Positions 22,501 through 32,292 of a stretch of DNA of 64,000 nucleotides are shown one piece after another. Positions within the stretch are counted from its first letter, which is position 1. Each line of letters begins with the position of its first letter. The stretch is taken from the NCBI GenBank assembly GCA_023512835.1, contig CM042087.1:41234517-41298516 (forward strand), given 5' to 3'. This DNA is from Taxillus chinensis (Eukaryota; Streptophyta; Magnoliopsida; Santalales; Loranthaceae). The notes below the pieces were generated by a model. That model worked only from the letters and a program-made list of their open reading frames with translations. It made no database searches and was not told the DNA's origin. A program made the position numbers and the translations under genes.

Positions 22501-22550
22501 ATAATGGTGATCACATTATCCAATATTCCTTTCAATCCCCCTTTGTTCAT
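19519..22550 (-). CDS. MRPS33: mitochondrial small ribosomal subunit protein mS33 (MRPS33), two exons
   Basis: Exon 1 is 22550-22339 and exon 2 is 19609-19519. Joining GA|GTAAAC to TTGTTAG|GCG restores a 100-residue protein. Exon 1 begins MNKGGLKGILDNVITIM and ends DYDPRMKALKEKE. Exon 2 gives RLNKVESLKRRGKGAPKKGQ and GKQATKRKK, the basic tail typical of plant mS33. NPKGSRTKILQKKLINEKVA corresponds to the family core (NPTGxRSxHKxLRKKLIGxKVA). Length equals the usual ~100 residues. mS33 is a small-subunit mitoribosome protein. The N-terminal half is more diverged than usual, so a decaying paralogue is possible, but frame and splice sites are intact. An in-frame ATG 12 codons upstream (22586) is possible; 22550 fits the family start. 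The 2.7 kb intron holds a LINE fragment and an hAT element. Confidence 0.75.
20350..20861 (-). pseudogene. LINE (non-LTR) reverse-transcriptase fragment in the mS33 intron
   Basis: Two overlapping minus-strand frames carry the fingers/palm part of a plant LINE reverse transcriptase. The upstream one has SSSCGLQQGGPLSPLFVIVM and then SHLLFADDTLILCSST, with the FADD catalytic aspartates. The downstream one has FEAASGLRINLGK, the YWGLSLGARFKSSAIW segment and GWKQLYLSIGGKLTL. A frameshift lies near 20600. GLRQGDPLSP is altered to GLQQGGPLSP. No endonuclease, 5' part or poly(A) end is present, so this is an inactive internal fragment. It lies in the same orientation as the host gene. Confidence 0.85.
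21139..21963. mobile_element. non-autonomous hAT-type element with 8-bp target duplication
   Basis: The element is flanked by perfect 8-bp direct repeats AGACATAC at 21131-21138 and 21964-21971. The left terminus CATCGTTCGAAAATACGG matches the inverted right terminus CAAGGTTCAAAAATACGG. Eight-base duplications and terminal CA are hAT hallmarks. Both ends carry GC-rich GAGGCG/GCCGCCTC subterminal repeats, and the middle is AT-rich. No transposase is present; the GC-rich frames inside (for example 21092-21520, minus) are low-complexity. It inserted in the mS33 intron. Confidence 0.8.
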
Positions 22551-22599
22551 CCTTTTCTCGCTCTCTATCACGCAGTCCCTCAACACACAAACAACAATG

Positions 22600-24710
22600 G
22601 ATTGCGACAGCTACTAGAGACAAATCCAAAATGTTTGATTAGGAGACTGACATACAAAGTCAAAATATATAAATAATATATAAACACAAATTAACATTCA
22701 ATTCAGTTTTAACAGAAAGATAAATATTTAAATAAAAGAATATATAGATAGTTGTTTCACAATACATTTTATATAAACTTATTAGTTATAATAATCAGCA
22801 AGTCATTAGAAAAAACATTTGAAACATGATAGTAACAAAAAAATACATAACGGTATTTTAAAAATTTATTAAAAATGATTTGTAACATTTATTTATATTT
22901 ACTCTTTGCCCCTCCATAACATTTATTTGTAGAGAATGCTCCCTCAATTGTGATAATGAATTTTTTTAATCTTTCCTTGTCCATGCTTGGTAGCATTTAT
23001 TTGTCGTGTCATTTATAATGGGCATATAGAATTTTCTTATTCATATCCAATGCTAACATCCTTCTTTGAATACAACCCACAAACTACAACATGATAACAC
23101 ATTGCATCAAACCATAAAAGGCTCTCAAATCATCATGTAAAATGACCACAAAATAAACGTGCAAATAGCAACCCAACTGACATAAAAGAAAATCTCAAAA
23201 TAACATTTTAACAGTATGTTCCCATTTGAACACAATAAATCAACAAACACAATTTTTCTTCCAAAGTGGACTCATATATATAAACTATCCAATTCAATGC
23301 TGGCAGCTTTCTCCTGGAAACAAGTGACAGGTGATAATTGATGAGTTCAGAATTTTAGGATAGAATAATAATGAAAAAACATGTGAAATTATGAAAAATT
23401 TGAAATTTGTGGTCGGATAGTTTAAAAGTGGATAAATTAAAGCTTATTTGACTGCATAAAGGAGCCAAACCCCAAGGCACATTCCTTATCACCTAGTTTC
23501 CATGGTTCGCAATATCATCCAAGTCCGAAAAGTCTCGCACGATTCGTCACGGTATCGGACGTCCCCGATACGAGATCCAAGGTGGGTACAAAGTTTTTGC
23601 GTTTTTTTTGCATCCCGTCAATCTCGGCTAAGACGCAACGAGTCCACTAAGATCTCAGCCGAGATTTTCGGGATTAATCTAGGTAAATCGTACTTACAGT
23701 CGGTCTCGTTCTTCTTCTTCTTTTGTCTTCTCGTTCTTCTTCTCGACGGTCAATGGAGGACAGTCGACGGTCGCTGACAGCACGCAAAGTTTGATGTTGT
23801 CTGCCGACACCAAGATTTGCAAGCAGAGAGTTGACGCATTTTTTCCGCTATTTTTTTCTTTCTTCCTCTTTAGGAGATAGGAAAATGAATTAATACATTA
23901 TTTCTTCCTCTTTAGGAGATAGGAAAAAAAACATTATTGAGCATTTTTTTCGCTCCATTATTTCTTCCACTTTTCTTTTACCAATTTTTTTAGTATTTAA
24001 TTTGTTTTATTAGTTTTTTATGTTTTGTTTTTTCATTTTTTTTGTTTATTTATTTTTAAGCAATTAATATTTTGTCACTCAAATAAAAATATTAACAAAT
24101 TTATAAGTAATTAATACATTTTTTTACAAATTAAAATAAATATCTATAATAAATAATTTAAAACTATTTTCTCTTAAAAATATTATATTAATTTGATAAA
24201 AACTAATATATACATATAAACATTAATAATTATAGATCTTTTTTTATATGATTAATAATTCATTTACATGATTACTAATTATATTCTGTATTAAATATTT
24301 TTAATAAATTTATAAATTTAGTATATTTTATACATTTACTATTTTTTAAATTTATATAATTTATTAAATATTTTAAATCTATTATATTTAATAGAGTTAT
24401 TACTATTTTTACATGTGTTAAGAATCTTGTTTTACCATATTTTATACTTTTGCATTTACTACATCTTATTTAAATGCTGAAAATACTTGCCTAAAATTTA
24501 ATATCATAATTTTTTAAAGGAGATAAATTAAAAGAAACTATTAAAGGAGTTATTAAGGAGATCTCGAATCTTAACTCCTTTAATACTATGTTTTTAAATT
24601 TAATAGCTCCTTAAATTATAAATTTGAGGATGGGGAATGACAATTTGCCGTGATAAATTATAAATAATGCAAAACATAATAATATGTTTATAAGAAGAGA
24701 GTGAGGTGGG
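22600..24710. other. AT-rich upstream region of mS33, no supported gene
   Basis: 23500-23520 (CATGGTTCGCAATATCATCC) resembles the end of another hAT-like element, but no inverted partner or target duplication was found within several kilobases. Promoter elements for mS33 could not be identified with confidence. Confidence 0.35.
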
Positions 24711-24719
24711 TAGAGATGA

Positions 24720-25340
24720 CAATGTGGCGGGGCGGATATTGCATTGCCCCGCTCCCATCCCCGTTTCCTGTCCCGTCCCCGCCCCGCCAGGGGAATTATA
24801 TTCCTCCCGCGATATAAATTACGAAATATAAATCCTATATAGATACCACAACTCACGGATCACCAAATATAAATTATGAAATATCAATTACCTAATATAA
24901 AAACAAATATAAATTAACAGATCAAATAGAAAGTAACAAAAAACTCACAGATCGTGGTTCGTGGAGCAGATCTACAGATACCGTGGCGGTGGCGGTGGCC
25001 GGTGGTTAGACGAGAGGGCGACCGACAGCGGTGGACAAAAGCGTAGCCGAGCAGGCCGGGCGGTGCGCCGGTGGCTATGGCGGGAGATCGGCAAGCGTCT
25101 AGGTGTCTGGGAGAGGGAACGGGTCGGAGGGGAAGGGGAGCGGACCGAGCAGCGACGGCGGCTCTGTAGATGGACCGCGGAGCAGCGGCGGGGAAGGGGA
25201 GGGGAGGGAGCGGACGCTGCGCGGCTGCGGAGACGGAGTGCGGACTGTGTTTTGCGACTTGTGAGTTGAGATAAGAGAAAGAGATAAATAAGAGATTAGG
25301 TTTAGGGATTTCCGGATTTGGCAGGCAGCCCGAGCGGCGG
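24720..25340. other. GC-rich island, transposon-like
   Basis: GGCGGGGCGG...CCCCGCCCCGCCAGGGG at 24727-24790 is a motif seen at the ends of plant non-autonomous transposons. It is followed by a GC-rich block (24960-25260) whose 102-codon frame is R/G/E low complexity. No second terminus was found. 25350-26000 is AT-rich with trinucleotide (TAA/ATT) runs and no gene. Confidence 0.35.
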
Positions 25341-26096
25341 AAAGTATTACTAAATAATAATATCGGTTAATAACTTAATATCATTAATATAAATACTTAT
25401 ATTAATATATTAATATAAGAATTTATATTAATAAATATAAATACTGATATAGGAGAACAAGGAAACTTTATAATAAATATAAATACTTATATTCTCAAAC
25501 AATGAATAAGAGAACAATAATTTGACTGCATTAATTTGACTTAGTTTTTTTGTGTAGGGTTTCTACCTACGTTTCTGCTTTTATTTTATTCTTTTATTAT
25601 TAGATTTAATAGTAATAATAATAATAATAACTCATTATAATAATTAACCCAAAATATGATAATTATATTAATAATAATTAATTAATTAGATTAATAATAA
25701 TAACATTACAATATTAACAAGGTCTAAATATTAAAATACTTATATTAATAATAATGACATATGATAATAAACTCGAAATATAATAATAATAACTTAAATA
25801 TTTAAATAATTATATTAAAAATAATATTAACGTAAACTCAAAATCTCAAAATAATTATAATAATAATGATAATAACTCAAAACACTCACGTTAAAGGTCA
25901 CGCTACTGAATAGATATTTCTCACTCTAATTAAGGGGCTAATTTCAATATCACACGGGTATGGGTCTTTACACTATTTCCCTAAAATGTTTCTCTTTTTA
26001 GACTAATAGTTAGAGTTGTGTATTAATGTATCAAACGAAAACTGTACTAAGCTTTGTCTGTAAGAAAAGCTCATGAAGAAGCACTCATAAATGATG

Positions 26097-26765
26097 CTTC
26101 ACAGACCATTACAGACCATTTCTAAGCTTCCTATTATTTACAGTTTTTTGTTATCTAGAGAAACAGCCTTTATGCTTTGAAAAAAATTCCATACTAAGAA
26201 AAGAAAAATAGTGGACTGTCGTGCCTCAAAGAGCCGGAAGATCAGGTTCTTTATAATATTTGATATCTTTGCATTACGTTATTATTATGGTTATGGATGA
26301 TGATGAACCAAATATTTGCGTTGGAATATTTTGCAGGTATAACGATCATGAAAAGATTGTGTGTTTCATGGCGCCGCATCCCTTGAACCTTCCTCCTGTG
26401 ACTCTCAAGTTGTTTGAGAATCTGTTTGAACTGGGTGAATAGTTGTGTTGGGCAAGTAAAATATGTTACGGTTCAAAAAAAATTGTTGTTTAATGAGGAT
26501 TTTAAAACTTATTAGTAATAATTTTTGATATTTTTAAGTAGTTTCTCAACGAACATGTATGGTTGGCCATGACAAAAAACACCAAAGCAAAATGTAGCGA
26601 TGTAGCCTTGGAAACAATATTGTTCAGGGGCGGAACATGGATGGATATGTATCATTGCAAATATATCATGACATGCATTTTTTTAAAAAATAATTTATAG
26701 TTTTATTAGCTCACGTACTTGCAATTTTAAAAATTAATGAAATTTTGGAGCCATTAATTACTTTA
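26097..26765 (+). repeat. direct repeat copy 1 carrying AATF/BFR2 C-terminal exon
   Basis: About 670 bp align collinearly with 29272-29960 in the same orientation. Shared blocks include CTTCCTATTATTTA, AGAAAAATAGTGGACTG, GATGAACC and the exon, and 3' flank such as ATGTAGCCTTGGAAACAATA and ATTGTTCAGGGG. The two copies flank the MADS-box locus. Confidence 0.85.
26337..26442 (+). pseudogene. C-terminal exon of AATF/BFR2 (Traube), copy 1
   Basis: After an acceptor TTTTGCAG the frame reads YNDHEKIVCFMAPHPLNLPP, then VTLKLFENLFELGE and a stop at 26440-26442. This matches the Traube-domain C-terminus of plant AATF proteins (HEKIVNFMAPxPxNLPPMAPKLFENLFGLK pattern). It stands alone, with no upstream AATF exon next to it. 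Compared with copy 2 it has lost the MAP of MAPKLFENLF and ends early after LFELGE, so it is the more decayed copy. Confidence 0.65.
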
Positions 26766-27009
26766 CTTGCATTACTTGTATGCCTTGAAGAAGTGATTTT
26801 TTGTTATGCAGGTGTTCTCACCACCAGTGTTTGCTTGATTCAGTAATTTTACTGTGCTTGAGCAGCCGAGTTTGCTGCTCTTTCTTTTTGATATTAGTTA
26901 CTTTTAGGTTTTATAATTTTTTTCGCTTACTATTCTGAATTCTAAGGAAGGGAACGATCGGTCCAAATATTTTGATGTTTAGTGAGCGAGGAACATAGAA
27001 CCAAAGTTG

Positions 27010-27095
27010 CAAGCATATAAAGAGAATTTATATGCTCTACCATTTGAGCTACCATATGATAGTTGCTCTACCATTTGAGCTACACTTCCAACTAG
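27010..27095 (-). other. tRNA-like / SINE-like sequence with duplicated A box
   Basis: On the minus strand GTGTAGCTCAAATGGTAGAG contains a good RNA polymerase III A box (TAGCTCAAATGG). The same box recurs about 30 bases further on. A weak B-box-like GGTTCTATGTTCC follows. No tRNA fold is complete, so this is a tRNA-derived SINE piece or a tRNA relic rather than a gene. Confidence 0.35.
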
Positions 27096-27275
27096 GCAAA
27101 CAATTTAATTTTAAATTTATACAAAGCATATAAAGAGAATCAATTTGACGACAAAATACAGTATAACGTACTCGTTTGGTAGCTGTTAGTTGTCAATTTA
27201 ATATGATAAGAAAGCTGCTTGATTTTAAACTGACTTTGTCATAAGTTTAGTTTCTTTTTATATATAAAATATATA

Positions 27276-27315
<40 letters not shown>

Positions 27316-27471
27316 AAAACCCAAGAATAGGGCCGATTGGGTTACAGCAGCTATACGTGGGATAAGGAGGTGATGCATTGGTGATAATGATGAGTTGTAA
27401 TCAAAATCAAAAAAAAAATATAAACATAAAACTAAATTCGAACGGTATAATAAACTGAAAGTGGTCTCATG

Positions 27472-27580
27472 TTATTAAGGTACTTGAAATTGTTCTACTA
27501 CTTTTCATTACATAATGAATTAATGATCCTAAAAGTAAGTAAAAAATAAGAAGATTCAACATAGTAAAGAATCAATATTA
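27472..27580 (-). repeat. 3' end of MADS gene, mirrored at 29059-29159
   Basis: The last codons, stop and about 80 bp of 3' flank of the MADS-box gene are present in inverted copy at 29059-29159 with very few differences. Confidence 0.85.
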
Positions 27581-28359
27581 AGGTAGGCATCGTCGTCATT
27601 GAAGATCATCAAGCGGTCCCACATATCATAATCAACATTCGGATTGTCGTAGTCCTCCACTTGACCAACGCCAGTAGTAGTACCCTGTATCAATGTACTC
27701 CAGCCACCGCCATCCAGTGACGAAGACTCTGCCCCTTGTCCCGCCTGCGGATGATCTTCAAATTCATCAGTTGTCGATGAGGTTAGCAGACGATGATCAG
27801 TAGTAGCGACGGTTGCGAGTGGCTCCGGACCCACGGAGGTGGTGGCGGCGGTGATAGTTGAGGAAGACGAAGAAGACAGCAGGCTCTGTTGGATGACGTC
27901 ACCCATTCTGAGAAGGAGGTCCCTTTTGGCGATCATCTTGTCCAGGGTGTCGCAATCCGTAAGGCTCAACCACTCCAAGTCCTGGTACAATATCTTCTCT
28001 GTCCCCTTATTATTGTTGTACGTCTCCTGCGCAAATGGTGTGCCGCCACTGCCACTGCCGCCACCGACGGCAAATGAATATGATGATGGTGGACGGACGG
28101 TGTCGGGGGCTGGGGCGGAGGCGCGGAGAAAGGAATCAAAGAGGGAGTCAGGGTGGCCGGGTGGGTAGCCGAAGACGTAGGGTTTGCCGCCGGGAGAGAA
28201 GACAATCGCGGCAACAGAGACTTGGGATTGAGGGAGTGCCTCGCAGAGCTTCTGGGATTTCTTGAAGAGTGTCTTGCGACGCTTGGTGAAGGTGGTTTTA
28301 ATGGCGTTTTTCTTCTCTAACTTCTGATCAAGCCGGATTTTCCTTTTGGTCCCTCCCAT
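27556..28359 (-). CDS. type I (M-alpha, AGL62-like) MADS-box transcription factor
   Basis: An intronless 267-residue frame, as usual for type I MADS genes. Residues 1-60 form the MADS domain: MGGTKRKIRLDQKLEKKNAI, then TTFTKRRKTLFKKSQKLCEA and SVAAIVFSPGGKPYVFGYPP. The FTKRRKTLFKK helix and the VFSPGGKPYVFG strand are M-alpha features. The middle is S/P/G-rich and low in conservation. The segment EKILYQDLEWLSLTDCDTLD (about residue 120) looks like a short amphipathic interaction helix. The C-terminus is acidic (DYDNPNVDYDMWDRLMIFND). Members act in female gametophyte and endosperm development, binding CArG-like DNA as dimers; this role is family knowledge. A TATA-like stretch lies near 28480. 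The locus is mirrored by a coding-deleted inverted copy at 28895-29159. Confidence 0.9.
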   Translation of the reverse strand: MGGTKRKIRLDQKLEKKNAIKTTFTKRRKTLFKKSQKLCEALPQSQVSVAAIVFSPGGKPYVFGYPPGHPDSLFDSFLRASAPAPDTVRPPSSYSFAVGGGSGSGGTPFAQETYNNNKGTEKILYQDLEWLSLTDCDTLDKMIAKRDLLLRMGDVIQQSLLSSSSSSTITAATTSVGPEPLATVATTDHRLLTSSTTDEFEDHPQAGQGAESSSLDGGGWSTLIQGTTTGVGQVEDYDNPNVDYDMWDRLMIFNDDDAYLNIDSLLC

Positions 28360-28473
28360 GGTGGTTGGTGTGGGTTTGGGAATTCAGATCCGTGACTCAA
28401 ATTTGATTGTTGTTTCAGGATCGATGAGCACTATAGAGTATAGTGAGGCAGAGTAGTGCAGAGCCTTACACGC

Positions 28474-28488
28474 GCATATATATAGAGA
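28474..28488 (-). promoter_or_regulatory. putative TATA region of the MADS-box gene
   Basis: CTCTATATATATGCGCGTGT on the minus strand, about 120 bases upstream of the ATG. The motif CCTTACACGC next to it is repeated in inverted form at 28695-28711. Confidence 0.35.
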
Positions 28489-28551
28489 GAGAGTTTCCTG
28501 TTTTGGTTTCCTAATATATAATTTTGGTTTCCTGTTTTTGTTTTTGTTTTT

Positions 28552-28658
28552 CGGTTTCCTAAAATTGGATTAAGGAGGAGAAGGAGAGAGGCAGGGGAGT
28601 GCAGTTTGAAATTGTCGATCCAGTGGGGGAGAGAGAGAGAGAGAGACAGAGCGCGCAC
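28552..28658 (-). repeat. inverted repeat arm upstream of the MADS gene
   Basis: It pairs with 28895-29003. Shared features in order on the minus strand are GTGCGCGCTC, a CT run, CTGGATCGACAATTTCAAAC, CTCTCCTTCTCC and TTAATCCAATTTTAGGAAAC. Confidence 0.85.
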
Positions 28659-28894
28659 ACGAAACAGGAAACCAATACGTAAAAACAGGAAACTTTATAT
28701 ATGCGTGTAAGGCCTCTCATGCACTCACTCTCTCTCTCACTACTCAGCCGATAGTACTCATCGATTCTGAAACGACAATTAAATTCGAGTTTTTGTTGGA
28801 TCTAATTTTTAACGCACACAGCTGGTATTAAATTATCTTTTGTAATATTGTAAATTACAACTGGCTTTGGATCGACAGTTGGCTACGTCAGTGA

Positions 28895-28895
28895 G

Positions 28896-28944
<49 letters not shown>

Positions 28945-29159
28945 CCGGATCGACAATTTGAAACCCCGCCTCTCCTTCTCCTTAGTCCAATTTTAGGAAG
29001 CCGAAAAGCAAAAAAAAAAAAAATGAAAAGTAAAAAGATGAGAACAATTTACTATGTAATATTGATTATTTACTATGTTGAATCTTCTTATTTTTTACTT
29101 ACTTTTAGATCATTATGTAATGAAAAGTAGGTATAACAATTTCAAGTACCTTAATAAGA
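28895..29159 (+). pseudogene. inverted MADS-box gene copy with the coding region deleted
   Basis: 28895-29003 is the reverse complement of the MADS upstream region (28658-28552). 29059-29159 is the reverse complement of its last codons, stop and 3' flank (27580-27472). Between them only about 55 bp (an A-rich stretch) remain where some 1 kb with the MADS domain should be. The final codons still read ...YLLC-stop, as in the intact gene (SLLC). So this is a head-to-head duplicate that kept promoter and 3' end but lost the body. Confidence 0.75.
28899..28942. repeat. (CT)n microsatellite
   Basis: About 22 CT units. The counterpart in the intact gene's upstream region is a shorter GA run (28629-28648). 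Confidence 0.9.
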
Positions 29160-29271
29160 TATTTGTTTTTAAAGTGGCAAAGATGGCCTGCTGAACAGAT
29201 TAGTCCCCTGCATTCATATCTTCGAAATATTCTTTTTACTCACTTCTCTTTTTTTCATAAATTTCCTGGGC

Positions 29272-29960
29272 ATGACAGACCATCTCTACGCTTCCTATTA
29301 TTTATAGTTTTTTTTCTTATCTACAGAAATGGCCTTTTATGCTTTAAAAAAAATTTCATATTAAGAAAAGAAAAATAGTGGACTGCCATACTTCAAAGAG
29401 CTGGGAGATCAGGGGTTCTTTATAATATTTGATATCTCTGCGTTACGTTGTTATTGTGGTTATGGATGATGGTGAACCAGATACTTGCAGGTATAACTAT
29501 CATGAAAAGATTGTGTGTTTCATGGCGCCGCATCCCTTGAACCTTCCTCCCATGGCTCCCAAGTTGTTTGAGAATCTGTTTGGATTGAGAACACAAAAAC
29601 TAGTTCATGGGTAAATAGTTGTGTGTTGGGCAAATAAAATATGTTATGGTTCAAAAAAAGTTTGTAACAAAGAATTTGTGGTTTAATGATAATTTTAAAT
29701 CTTATTGTTAATAATTTTTAATATTTTTAAGTTGTTTCTCATGTATGTATTGTTGGCCATGACAAAAAAACAGTAAAGTAAAATGTAGCAACGTAGCCTT
29801 GGAAACAATATTGTTCAGGGGTGGATCATAAATGAATATGTATTATTACAAATAAATCATGATATGCATTTTTTTTTTTAAAAATAATTTATAATTTTAC
29901 TAGCCCACGTATCTACTTGCAATTTTAAAAATCAATGAAATTTTGACGCCATTAATTACC
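29272..29960 (+). repeat. direct repeat copy 2 carrying AATF/BFR2 C-terminal exon
   Basis: Collinear partner of 26097-26765. It starts about 110 bp after the coding-deleted MADS copy. Confidence 0.85.
29491..29614 (+). pseudogene. C-terminal exon of AATF/BFR2 (Traube), copy 2
   Basis: After acceptor ACTTGCAG the frame reads YNYHEKIVCFMAPHPLNLPP, MAPKLFENLFGLRTQK and LVHG, then a stop. It keeps the full family terminus (FENLFGLxTQK) lost in copy 1. No other AATF exon lies nearby in the correct order, so it is an isolated last exon. Confidence 0.7.
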
Positions 29961-31430
29961 CTACACGTTTGGAGTAAGCTGTCCATTGGTGGGTCTTCCG
30001 CATTTTCCACATTGTCTGAAAGCCATGTTCCATCTCTCATCTTCTTAATAATAAAAGCATGATCTTCATTGCCCCTGCTCCCCTACAGGAAGCCCTTTAG
30101 CGCCAATCATATTCTTGTAGCTCATTGTGAGAATTCTTTTCTTCGATGGTAAAGCTTAAGCTCGTCATATGGTCTTGCCTGGTAGCCCATTCTCCCTATA
30201 TAACATCTCCTCATATGGTTTTGCTTGCTCGATCAATTTGACTGTGTATAATTGGACGACTGCAAACATGGTGTACGCAACTTCAATAACTCTCCCCCAT
30301 CTTCATTATAGATGCAAAGATTTTTATTCTATCAAAATATCCATGACATAATTGAGACAGCCGCTAATGAAATTTTTCCCCAGCGAAATAATATATATTG
30401 ATTAAAAGCAAATATGTGGAATGAGATAGGAGCAATGAGCAATCCATAGACATAGAGAGAGGCAGTGGGATGAGATCCCTTCCTTTGTTTTCATACATTG
30501 ACGGTTCGAATCATAAAAACTTTGTCTCCATATCATAAGTCAATTAAAGTAGTTCAAGCTCTCCTGCGTCCATTTGTGGACTTTCTTCCAATGTCATCAA
30601 AGCATATCCTCTTCCTCCCACAAACACAAAAAAAGAAACCTCCAGAGAAATCCCATTCGTTGCATTAATTCTTTGAAACAATTTAATTTCTTCATTTACT
30701 TGTTTGGATTTCTAATTCTCAAAAAAAAAAAAAAAAACAACCAGAATACATACCAAAAATCATGTATATTTTGGGTTGATCCAATGTTAAAAGTTTTAAA
30801 AATATATTGTATCATCCCAAATGATATCAAATAAGAAAAAAATGGTAATAAAGTTTTAAATAGATAAATATTATAAGGGTAAGGATAAATGTACCCACCA
30901 TAAGGATTAATACACTCACTTTAAAATATAAATGTAAAAAAATCATTTAATATTATAGGTAAATAACATAAATAACCTTTATAAGTAATATATTACACCA
31001 GTATTTTCTTCATCTTCTATTGAATCTCTTTCCATTGTCTTAAAATTAGGATTTTTCTTGGATGGAATATATATATACACGGTGGGTGAACTGTTATTTA
31101 TTTATTTTTTCTTATAATGACTTTAGGTCTTTTTTATAAATGTACGTGTATTGATCATTATGGGAGGAGCATGGGAGGGGTGTGCGCATCCCTTTCCATA
31201 TTATAATGGATAAATATGATATACATATGGTGACACAAAAACATGTATCACAATAGAAAAAATTTAACTATACCAAAAATTGTAACCGATACATCACAAT
31301 AATAATAGAGAATCGGGTGAGCCCCTTTTCGTCATTTCATAAATAAACAATTTGGTCATTTTATAAAATGCAGCATCCTCTTTAAAAAACTAATACAAAA
31401 TTTCCCATAAAAATTAATTGCCACGCTAAT
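29961..31430. other. intergenic, no supported gene
   Basis: AT-rich sequence upstream of VHA-H. Only short frames, with no recognisable domain. I see no clear transposon ends. Confidence 0.5.
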
Positions 31431-31439
31431 TTGTTTGCA

Positions 31440-31551
31440 AAAGCATTGGTGGTACTGTAAATGTAATCTATCGCGTAGGACGAGACTGTATCGCACCGAC
31501 GCAGGACGACACCACCAGCCACCGCTGTCTTCCCGTCATCTCCGGCCGCCG
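31440..31551 (+). other. probable 5' non-coding exon of VHA-H
   Basis: GC-richer leader-like sequence ending GGCCGCCG|GTGATT (donor at 31552). The next acceptor GTTTTTGTAG at 32251-32260 opens the short leader 32261-32292 in front of the ATG. Leader introns are common in plant V-ATPase genes. The transcription start is not determined. Confidence 0.5.
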
Positions 31552-31732
31552 GTGATTATGATCTCTCTATCTCTCTCTGCACGCAGATCTTCTCTTGATC
31601 TCTCTCCCACTACCTCTGCACCATCCGACACCACCTTCGTTTATGTCTAACCAGCCGCGCCAATTCTTAAACTCAAATCAATTTCGTTATAATTCGATGA
31701 ACATGTACCGACATTCATACACACACACACAC

Positions 31733-31782
<50 letters not shown>

Positions 31783-32292
31783 AGAAATTTGGGTGCAAAA
31801 ACTTGTTTCCAATTCTACGAAAACCTGGTTTCAAATACAAAATTTAAATATAGTTTTTGAAAACAAATACAGTTTGGGATTTCTTATTCTTATCTGATCT
31901 TGACAGTTTGGGGATTTATTTCGTAATTCGTAGTTGTGGTTTTTTTTTTTTTTTCTGTTCTCTAAAATTTTAATGCATAGATAAAGGTCAATTCCACTTC
32001 GATAAATCGAACAAATCTTATGGTATTTGGGTATTTTAGAACACAATTCCTTTGCCATTCCATTTCATTCATGTTTTGTTTTCTGTTTTTATTTGGACTG
32101 ACAAAATTAGGATTCTTTTCATTCGAATTGCATTTACATTCCAGTGAAGCCAAAGGCTAAAAAACTGTCCCGGGTCCCAACGATGTCTTATACTGTTTGT
32201 TTCCCTTGTCGATTCCTTGTACATTTCTTATGTTTCACCCCCCTTATTTGGTTTTTGTAGTGGGTTTGGAGCTGAGCTGAAAATACATTTCA

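Noticed and set aside
23502..23720. Second hAT element starting CATGGTTCGCAATATC
   Set aside because: No inverted partner or target duplication could be found downstream.
24961..25269. 102-codon R/G/E-rich frame
   Set aside because: Low-complexity GC-rich block, no homology signal, probably transposon-derived.
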